This document shows, piece by piece, positions 56,448-64,000 of a stretch of DNA of 64,000 bases; within the stretch, counting starts at the first letter, position 1; each line of letters begins with the position of its first letter. Made by a program: the position numbers and the translations under genes. The stretch covers positions 169,019,400 to 169,083,399 of the forward strand of contig CM041292.1 in NCBI GenBank assembly GCA_023052935.1, written 5' to 3'. The stretch comes from Piezodorus guildinii. Lineage: Eukaryota; Arthropoda; Insecta; Hemiptera; Pentatomidae. Under the pieces are notes generated by a model, which was not told the DNA's origin, did no database searches, and saw only the letters and a program-made list of their open reading frames with translations.

Positions 56448-57085
56448 TAATTTACAATTATGGGCTTGTCTTGTAAAGAACTACCCAGTCGTAGTAGCAC
56501 TTCAATGTCAATTTAATTTGGTAGGTCTCGAGACCATCATCTTTTCAATCGCCTTGGAGGGTCGTCAGGAATAGATGAGAATGATAAGTTGCGTACAAGA
56601 GGATTTGTGTGGGTCGGGAGCTTGGAATTTAAATAAGCATATCTGTTTCGGGATAGTTCTGTTCCAAATGGGATAATTAGGTCAGTATGGATGATTTTAT
56701 TCGTAACGAAATAAGGAACATTTAGGATTTTGCGAAGGATTTTGGATAGTAAGGATTGAATGCGAGAGAAATTTGATGGTTTAGTAGAGTCCCAATTCCA
56801 TATGTCCAGATGGGTCTGTCTGATGATGGTAATATAAATGAGCTTTTTGTAATAAATTGGAAGTTTTGAACGTTTGTCAAGTAAGTGGTGTAGTAATCTG
56901 TATCTACGGGCAGTTTCTTGTCGTTTAAGTGTCGGATGAGGATTCCATGTAAGACGTTTGTCAAGATAGAGTCCTAGGTATAGGATTTGCTTAGCAGGTA
57001 TGAGTGGGGTATTATTAAAGGATACAATGAGGCAGGAAGTCATCGGTTCGCGACGAAGGTTAAAGGTAATTTGGTGGGATTTTTA
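56386..57085 (-). mobile_element. Jockey-A-like 3' end with (TA)n at its tail
   Basis: The minus-strand frame (57043-56537, 168 codons) reads SCLIVSFNNTPLIPAKQILY, LDKRLTWNPHPTLKRQETAR, SKILRKILNVPYFVTNKI and SSIPDDPPRRLKR. It is the whole C-terminal third of a Jockey-A relative in one nearly open frame. The 3' UTR ends against (TA)n at 56386-56446. The WTYGVELWGS block is shortened by a small deletion near 56790. Confidence 0.85.
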
Positions 57086-57189
57086 AAATATAACTTTAAG
57101 CAGAAAAAAGTTTTAATTTAATTTAAAACAACTTTACTCAGTATTTTTGGAAACATATGATTTTGATTAAATAATATGATTATACTAAA

Positions 57190-57287
57190 TAGTTACGTGT
57201 ATATCCGTTGAAAACTGAATTTCGAAAATTTGTATGAACGCAATACTTCCCCTTGCTTTATATTTTATACATAGGTAAGTGAAAGTA
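57190..57287 (-). repeat. ACTTTCAC-family terminus, solo 5' end
   Basis: The plus strand reads TATCCGTTGAAAACTGAATT, then CCTTGCTTTATATTTTATAC and the terminus ATAGGTAAGTGAAAGT. The rest of the element is absent. Confidence 0.7.
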
Positions 57288-58959
57288 ATAATGCTAAATG
57301 TGTTAAACTTATTAAGAGTAGCTACTTACTACATGGGCTTAAAACATTGCAAATATTAAACGCATGTTACATTTACCGAATAATAAACGCGAGTAGTACA
57401 TCACACAGTTCATTAACGAGAGCTAATAATCAAGGAATATTAATCAATTGAAGTAGCGGGCTGAAGTAGGAGTTAACGCATAAGGGAGATGTACTTCATA
57501 TTCAAGCCTGCTTTATTCTTTCAAAGACGAGATATCCATGCAAGGTCATGATCCAAGTGCTACACCTCTGGGCGACATTAAATACGAATCGCAATGGGCC
57601 TTCAGAGAGCCGTTGGAATCCTACTGGGACGGTCGTCGACACCTAACGGAGGGAGGCACCAGTATTGGCCTCTATCGCAGAGCTTATCATAAAAATAAAA
57701 CGAGAAGTAAAAATAAAAAAAACATATAAAGAATTGAGACGCTAATTTCTGTAAACAGATATAACCTTTCCTTTCATTTCCTACCAAAAAGTACTATATT
57801 TCCTATTATATGGCAGAAGCACCTAATTAAGTAATATATTACCATTAGTTTATTGTTTTATTCATTTCGTGCATTTTAATTGGTTCATTTAGCACGTCTT
57901 GAATCACCGCTATTATTTCCATCAATGGTTTTAACCTAATAATACGTTTTTAGGCTGTTTTACACTACTCAGTAGCTTCGCTTCGGTTTTTAATTAAATT
58001 GAGGTTTTTCATGGTATTTCTTCTTGAGGCCACGTAAATTTGATATACATTTTTTTCAGAAACTTAACATTTTAATAGAATAATGGTGTTTTCCCCAGAA
58101 AATGGTTGGAATTAGAACTCCCTGACCTTGTTAAATATGAGAAGAAAAACCGTGCCAGATCTAACGTGATAGAATTGTTTTTTTTTTTTTTGGAATATGT
58201 TAAAAGTTTAAAAGTTATGTATTTATTAGCCTTTATTGCTAAATATTATCTGCCCGTAGTTATTAATATAAATACATTTGTTAAATTCACTGAGAGAATA
58301 AGTAAATTTTAAATTATGTATTTATTTTGTAAATAAAGTTGGAGGATAAGAAAAAAAAAAAAAAAAAAAAGTAAATTGTAAAACAAATTTGATAATTACA
58401 TACTCTCTTATTATTTTTTTTACTGTGCTTTTTATCAATACAAAAAATTAAATGATTGTTTTTTTTTCGAATTTACATTTTCAACGAAACACGAGAAGAA
58501 TGTGACTTTAAATTTGCTCTTCAGTTTCACAATTATTTTATTTTTTTAATGTAATATTTCCGGCATTTACGGTTTTGGAAAGTGAAATTTGAGTTTTATA
58601 CAACTTATCGTTTTTATGCTCCATGAATTTCAAATTTTATGTTTCCTTGTGTTATTTCTTTCACGTTTCAATTAAAGCAACAAAAAAAAAATAAACATAC
58701 CGTGCAATTACAGTCTTCTACTAGTTAACGAGTAATACGTGATGTTCTGAATTACATTCTCAACACATTTTTCATTTAACTAAAAGTTAGGTTTGTTATC
58801 TTTTCAAACTTTTAAATATTACTACACTTGTTTATGATATTTGGAATTTCAAAAGATCAAAAAATAACGTTTCATAGCAACATAGTCGTAATTCTATTGT
58901 AAAGAAAAAAAAAAAAAGAACAATAAACTCAAAAAAAAAATTTCAATAAGGAGCCTGAA
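57288..58959. other. AT-rich stretch, possible Jockey 5' UTR scrap
   Basis: 57538-57726 is GC-richer with a 63-codon frame. Around 57605-57640, AGCCGTTGGAA and CTGGGACGGTCGTC weakly match the antisense of the Jockey-A 5' UTR. A18 lies at 58352-58370. No gene is supported. Confidence 0.4.
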
Positions 58960-59060
58960 CTATGAAAATATTTCCCGTGAAAACTTGAATTCGAAAGTAT
59001 TCTCCATCGTGATACTTATTCGTACTATTCGAGTATACTTCATATATAGGTAAGTGAAAG
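58960..59060 (-). repeat. ACTTTCAC-family terminus, solo 5' end
   Basis: The plus strand reads TTTCCCGTGAAAACTTGAAT, then a GAAAGTATTCTCCATCGTGA stretch, and ends ATATAGGTAAGTGAAAGT. Confidence 0.7.
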
Positions 59061-59690
59061 TAAGATATTATATAAAAGCCTTAATGAATCTATTAAAGTA
59101 TAATTACAAAAATAATAAAAGTAATTACAAATCCTAGTAAAATTAAGTGATTATTATTTTGGTTATGATTATTATGGTGGTTATTAGTATAGTTATTCAT
59201 GTTCATAAATTTTCTCCAATGATTTATTTTTTGATTTATAATTCATGACATTTTATTTTTATTTTTAATTATCTCAAGTTAGGAGGTAAACGTGAATTAT
59301 CTGATACTCGCACTCTATTTTTAAGGTTGTAAGCTATATGGTCTCAATAATATGATATTGTCATTTACAGCATTAATGACATTGTGTAATATATTATAAA
59401 AACACTGGAAATGACTGATTGACTATTATTAATATATATTTATACTCGGTCAATTAAACACGTATCGCAGACTGACCAGACAGATACCTTTCAATCCTTT
59501 CATCAAGACAAATCCTCTTATGGCATCGACTGCCACCGACATAATCCTTCTAAATAAACTCCAATGATATCCCAAGGAAAGTAAGAGAGCTAGCTCTTAA
59601 TCAAAGAGATATTGATGAGAGAGAGATGTTTAATACCCCAATCCTAATAGCTCCTTTTTCTAACACAACCATACATAGACGCATAAAAAA
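59061..59690. other. AT-rich stretch without genes
   Basis: No open frame or repeat similarity is seen here. Confidence 0.5.
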
Positions 59691-59782
59691 AATCTGGTGC
59701 GCGCAACACACGACTTTCACTTACCTCCGTTGTTAAAATCAATTTAAGAATTTTTAAATAGATGTAGAGATACGAATAAAAT

Positions 59783-60012
59783 CAAACCCGCAGTTGGTCC
59801 TAGGATTTTTTAATGGGAGTAAAAAATCCTTAGTTACGCCGTCATTCGGAGGGGCGTTAAAAGGTGGTCCCGAGCCTGTGCGATGTCAGGTACTCGTTAA
59901 AGATCCCTATCCTAATAAACCCTGGATAGGCAAAATTTAGGACTCCCACTGTTGCATCGTCCGATTAGCCATAGTAGCATAAAGTGACGTTAAATAAATA
60001 AACAAACAAACA
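59783..60012 (+). repeat. SINE-2, complete copy with target duplication
   Basis: AATAAAAT flanks it at 59775-59782 and 60013-60020. The 230-bp body has AGTTACGCCGTCATTCGGAG and GGGCGTTAAAAGGTGGTCCC, which recalls the conserved central domain of some invertebrate SINEs (from memory, not verified). Then come TCCCTATCCTAATAAACCCT, CGATTAGCCATAGTAGCAT and AAAGTGACGTTAAA, and a tail of (AAAT) and (AAAC) units. A pol III head is not convincing in this copy. Confidence 0.85.
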
Positions 60013-60773
60013 AACAAATAAAATTGTTAAAGAATTAATTAAATTGAATTTCAATAGAAACATGTGTTTTATTAAATAATCTATTATATTTTTATCTACA
60101 ACAATCAGTTAGTGTTAGGGGTAATCACCTTTTAACTCAAATGTCAAGATGATCACAACTAGGGGCTCTGATTCTTTGGCAATGCCGCCAGATAGCAGCA
60201 CGGTCAACATGAATTTCTCTTTTCAGGAACCAGAAACAGTTTTATCTGCTTTTCATCACTCTCCATTACCCTTTACAATTCTGTGTATCAGATGATATTT
60301 TTTCTAAAATCTTTTGCTATTGAACGGTATATTATACATCTATATACATATTCTTGTGTTCAAAAACAAAAAAAAATGCATAAAAAAATATGTTTGCACT
60401 TTTCTGCTTTAATTGTTTTTTTAAATTCGCTCAACTTTGATATTTAGTCGTCCTTCATCGGTGCCATTAAGATGATATGGTTAATCTTTTGTAATGTCCA
60501 AAATTAAAGTTAGTTTAGAGGGAGAAAATTATAAATATCGGCATTTAAGCCCTGTCAGACTATTTCAATCAGAATTAAGCTTACATAATATTAAAGCCTA
60601 TTAAATTTTAGAACGATATAGCTAGTTTAATCAAAATCGTTTGAGCCGTTTTTAAGAAAATCATAAATGTTAGTAGATTTTAGTGAATAAGTTGCATTAA
60701 CATCTCGGGCGTTTATTTGCCCTAAATATGAAATTTCAGTTTCGTACGACTGATGGTTTTTGCGCTAGACTTA

Positions 60774-60821
<48 letters not shown>

Positions 60822-60845
60822 ACACACACACACACACAGACAGAC
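60774..60845 (+). repeat. (CA)n microsatellite inside the ACTTTCAC-family copy
   Basis: About 35 CA units with CAGA interruptions sit where other copies of the family have a short ACACACA block. Confidence 0.95.
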
Positions 60846-60968
60846 CCACAGACCTTTTTTCAATACTTGGTCATTAACCCTTAATAGTGTATTTCCGTTA
60901 AAAACTGGAATTCGAAAATTTTCACGATCGCAATCCTTTTCCTTATAAATATAATTTTTATTTCAATA

Positions 60969-61607
60969 TTTTATTTATTTATTTATTTTACATTTAGGTG
61001 CCGTGTACCACAACATTAGGTTGGAGGCACCGTTCGTTGTATTAATTACAATTTTTTGTACAAATTAATCTTTTTGATGTATTCCATAACTGCATTGTGG
61101 AACTTCCTGTCATCTCCTAGTAGTTGTTGTAGCTCGAGCCCGTCGATTCCATTTTTTCTCCTTTCTTCTTGGTATCTGATACAGTCTACCATTATGTGTT
61201 TTGCTGTGACTTTTACTTTACAGTTTTCACATATTGGTGGAGTTGTGCCTTCCAATAAATGACTGTGCGTGAGCCTTGTGTGTCCTATCCTCAGTCTGGT
61301 TAACACTAATTGATCCCTTCTTTGGCCTGAGATGAGGTTCCAGGGCGTCGCGTGGGTTCTAATTGATTTTAGCAAGTTGCCTTCCTTTATCTCTTGCCAA
61401 TTCCGGTCCCAAGCTTCCTTAGTTTCCTTTCTTATTTTTGACTTGAAGTCGGGCAAGGGAATGGAAATTCGGGGAACTGGAAAGGGGGTACAGGCCTCTT
61501 TAGCAGCATTATCCGCTATATCATTCCCCTCTATGCCTGCGTGCCCTGGGATCCACATGAAATTAACAGCTTTGTTTTTTCTTATGGTTTCAATAAGAGT
61601 CAAAATG
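60969..61607 (-). mobile_element. 5'-truncated I-like non-LTR element with RNase H
   Basis: The tail appears as (TTTA)n at 60969-60990. TTTCAATA occurs at 60961-60968 and 61608-61615, a probable 8-bp target duplication. Carrying RNase H after the RT is a mark of the I group. Confidence 0.8.
61046..61603 (-). pseudogene. RNase H plus zinc-knuckle C-terminus of an I-like ORF2
   Basis: The 185-codon frame is open but lacks its N-terminal part, because truncation falls inside RNase H. FMWIPGHAGIEGNDIADNAA is the last catalytic block of an RNase H domain. A linker follows, then RDQLVLTRLRIGHTRLTHSH and the knuckle CENCKVKVTAKHIMVDC (CX2C...HX4C). It ends KKINLYKKL at 61046. No start codon is native. 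It has no internal lesion, so the insertion may be fairly young. Confidence 0.88.
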
Positions 61608-61615
61608 TTTCAATA

Positions 61616-62509
61616 AATAATAAAATAAACGTTTAATGTATAGCAAACCAAAATTTTAAAAGTCAACTAAAGATCATTTAAATATTAATGAACTCTATTT
61701 GTAAAAAAAAATAAAATTCAGGCAGTAATAGGGACTGCTGATAGAAGTGAAATTTTTTTTTTTTAATTCACTATTTGGGCTGGAATTTCGTTGGAAGGAA
61801 GAGTACGTTCTTTAATGTAGATTACGTTAATAATGCATTTCTTTTATTATTGTTTCATTTAATTATAAAAATTTATCACCCTGTGGAGACATGTCATCAT
61901 AATATAAATTTGACTGTAGATTGTGCGTGCAAAATGAGGAATAATTAAAGGAATAAGCTCTATAGTTGTTTCACAAAGATAACCTCAGTTTCTCTCCCAA
62001 GTAAACAAAAAACATATGTTTTAATTATTAATGATTGTACATTGTGCTTAATTTAAATCTATATTATTAAAATGAATTTAATTTTCAAATGTCATACTTC
62101 TATTCTTATATTATCAAAATATTCTTTTCGATTTCACTTTACCACGACTTAAAGATTGACAGTATGATCATCATGATTTTGCTTCGTAAGCTCAAAAGTT
62201 TTCATGCTGAGTAATGTTTCAATAATATTTACAAACATCGATATTTTAGAGGTAAGTTGTAAGACATTGTCTATCCATCATGTATTTACTCATTCATTTG
62301 GAACTGACTTTAATTCAATTAAATACTGAATTTATAAAGTATTATAACTATCGATATTTTTGTGCCGATATTACACCGGTATCGATAACGTTCACAGAAA
62401 TTGATATCGTTATCTTTCCTCTAATAGAAGTGTCTACACAGAGCCCCTGCGCCAATCTAGAGCATGTTGGTGACGTTACCATGGTTACGAAATCAAAGCT
62501 TTTACATCT
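61616..62509. other. AT-rich stretch without recognised genes
   Basis: Frames at 62280-62552 and 62348-62533 oppose each other and have no motif. Confidence 0.45.
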
Positions 62510-63020
62510 GTCATATGCCGTTGTTAAAATCAATTTAAGAAGTACTAAATAAAGTTAAAGTTCATAAACATAAAAATATGTTTTTTAGTTTTCGTTGAAA
62601 ACATATGTTTTCGATTAAATAATATTACAATACAAAATTGTTACACACAATAATCACTTGATTTTGTACCCTATTTGTTATTTGACATTACCATCTACAA
62701 CTTTGTACATTAAGTAACATCTTTTTTAAAATCTTGATCTTTCCAATGTTATATTACACATTTATACTATTATTTTATCTAAACTATCAAACATTTAAGG
62801 TACTTTAGTAGAAGAAAAAAGATCTGCCTCGTCAGACTATTTCAATCAGAAAGAACCCTACATCATATGGAAGCGCATTTTTACATCAATATAGTGCGTT
62901 CAATCAAGACTGTTACAGCGGTTTTTGAGGAAATCTTAAAATAGTGTTAAGTGGCTCTTCTGGTCTGCCCATTTCGAAAAAAAGTTGTAATATATCAGGC
63001 ATATGCGCTTCTCGTTTTCA
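62510..63020 (-). repeat. ACTTTCAC-family subfamily copy, internally deleted
   Basis: The plus strand reads GCCGTTGTTAAAATCAATTT, then a diverged middle, CGTCAGACTATTTCAATCAG, and AAGTGGCTCTTCTGGTCTGC. The right terminus and the 5' third are missing. Confidence 0.65.
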
Positions 63021-63169
63021 AGCTCAATAGAAGGCTCAATTTAATGAAGTTTTTAGGGGCTGTTAATTTTTTTGAAGTGAGAAAACATGACATTAATAAG
63101 TAAACCAACTTAAAATATAATTTTTTTTTGCTGAGATATTTAATTCAATTTTATTATTTACTTATTTTT

Positions 63170-63708
63170 TAAATTTATTTATTGAGAAACATTACAATTT
63201 GTTACATAAAGAACAGTAGTAATAGTGATGTAATACACATTCATACAATATATACATATAATAATGATAAAGTCAAATTACATAAAATCGGAAATAAATA
63301 AATTCAAATATATAAAAAAAAACAATTAATAAAAACAAACAGCAAAACAACAACCTGTAGTAGAGATAAATACAAGTTGGGAAATAAATAAAATTCATAC
63401 AAGCAAATTTAACTATATACAATAGGGGTACTCACTACGTTTGCTATAGCATGCTATTTGTGCTATTGTGCTAAACCCATCAATTTTATACAGGAAATAA
63501 ATGTAGAAACTCGACGGGTTTAGCAAAATAACACAAATAGCATGCTATAGCAAACGTAGTGAGTACCCCTAATATATACAATCTGCTAAAGGGACCCTAG
63601 ACTCGGCTGCTCCCTCCACAAGTGGGGGGAAAGCCGAATCCAAGAGATCCCAGCGCCTCTCACTCAGTGCATCACTGGTGTAAGCCAGTAGAAGCCGAGC
63701 TAGGGCGC
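63170..63708 (-). mobile_element. Jockey-B 3' UTR fragment interrupted by a MITE
   Basis: It matches the Jockey-B 3' UTR from TTTATTGAGAAACATTACAA to GAAGCCGAGCTAGGGCGC. It includes the stem-loop at 63604-63636 and the following ATCACTGG stem. It is 5'-truncated before any coding sequence. The MITE at 63426-63569 is inserted in it. Confidence 0.88.
63426..63569. repeat. Intact palindromic MITE (144 bp, 54-bp inverted repeats)
   Basis: It begins GGGGTACTCACTACGTTTGC and ends GCAAACGTAGTGAGTACCCC. The arms pair over about 54 bases with two mismatches around a loop of about 37 bases. TATATACAAT is present on both sides, once in the uninterrupted Jockey-B UTR, which suggests a 9-10 bp target duplication. 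Long arms and a duplication of this size are compatible with a Mutator-like origin. Confidence 0.92.
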
Positions 63709-63894
63709 AATATTTACTTATTTAACGTAACTTTTTGCTTCTCTGGCTTATCAGGCGATGCTACAATGGGTGTTCTTACTTTTACCCTGAAGACGGCATA
63801 ACCAACGATTTTTTACTGCCTTTAAAATAATATTAGAGCCAAATGCCGGGTTAAAAGGCTGTTATCCTGGCCACTACACCATAGGTGATCCCAT
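63709..63894 (-). repeat. SINE-2 copy with 5' head, internally deleted
   Basis: It matches the antisense of SINE-2: TTATTTAACGTAACTTTTTG, CTTATCAGGCGATGCTACAA and GACGGCATAACCAACGATTT. Its 5' side extends beyond the copy at 59783, with ATGGTGTAGTGGCCAGGATA on the minus strand, which looks like a tRNA A-box region. About 60 bases of the middle are missing. Confidence 0.65.
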
Positions 63895-64000
63895 ATAATA
63901 TTTAATTTAATTGTCATGCACCATTGTCTTTTATTGCGCTATGAAAATTAATATTTAAATATTAAATTATCAGGCTCTTATCATTCTTAATTTCTGCACA
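63895..64000. other. AT-rich end of the window
   Basis: Nothing is recognised here. Confidence 0.5.

Larger units (their letters stand above)
59691..60960 (-). repeat. ACTTTCAC-family dispersed repeat, full copy interrupted by SINE-2
   Basis: It starts with the right end in reverse (CTGGTGCGCGCAACACACGA, then CTTTCACTTACCTCCG) and runs through all central blocks and a (CA)n tract (60774-60845). It ends at the 5' side with ACTGGAATTCGAAAATTTTC and CCTTTTCCTTATAAATATAA. A SINE-2 at 59783-60012 splits it, and the I-like element at 60969 adjoins its 5' end. Confidence 0.8.

Noticed and set aside
57538..57729. A 63-codon GC-richer frame, possible exon
   Set aside because: No splice sites bound it. 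Part of it weakly matches the antisense of the Jockey-A 5' UTR, so it is more likely transposon-derived.

Overview
This is a window of eukaryotic nuclear DNA, almost certainly from an arthropod and most likely an insect. The background is very AT-rich, with many (TA)n microsatellites. Nearly all recognisable coding capacity belongs to non-LTR retrotransposons of clades common in insects (Jockey, R1, RTE-like, I-like, CR1/L2-like and a restriction-like-endonuclease type). There are also a Helitron, a Penelope-like derivative, two SINE families, a palindromic MITE and one abundant dispersed repeat that I cannot classify. I see no bacterial, organellar or viral genes. The species cannot be named from the sequence.

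The only segment that looks like host coding sequence is one 128-bp exon at 41388-41515. It has good splice sites on both sides and encodes part of an immunoglobulin-like domain. The simplest reading is that much of the window lies in long introns or flanks of an Ig-superfamily cell-surface gene on the plus strand.

Layout. 1-2882: AT-rich DNA with old Jockey 3' ends. 2883-8100: a palindromic MITE split by an essentially full-length Jockey element (called Jockey-A here; gag-like ORF1 intact, ORF2 broken). 8980-10956: a second Jockey (Jockey-B) with an open RT frame and a twin-priming 5' inversion. 12452-16275: an older Jockey-B copy split by a GC-rich R1-clade element. 18595-31582: Jockey scraps, SINEs, an I-like 3' end and many copies of the unclassified ACTTTCAC family. 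31607-33779: an RTE-like element with a 12-bp target duplication. 33916-34984: a Penelope-like derivative whose inverted arms each carry a hammerhead-ribozyme-like core. 35464-40210: a CR1/L2-like 3' end and more repeats. 41388-42470: the host exon, followed in the next intron by a Jockey-B fragment. 42611-50620: a mariner-like end, a restriction-like-endonuclease remnant, LINE scraps and a non-autonomous Helitron that keeps a helicase tail. 54557-57085: a tandem pair of LINE 3' ends with microsatellite tails, then another Jockey 3' end. 57190-64000: ACTTTCAC-family copies (one hit by a SINE), an I-like RNase H fragment, an intact copy of the MITE inside a Jockey-B 3' end, and another SINE.

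The genes do not form a host pathway. Their value lies in the nesting order: exact target-site duplications show which element landed in which, and several 3' UTRs keep stem-loops that may be recognised by the element's own reverse transcriptase.
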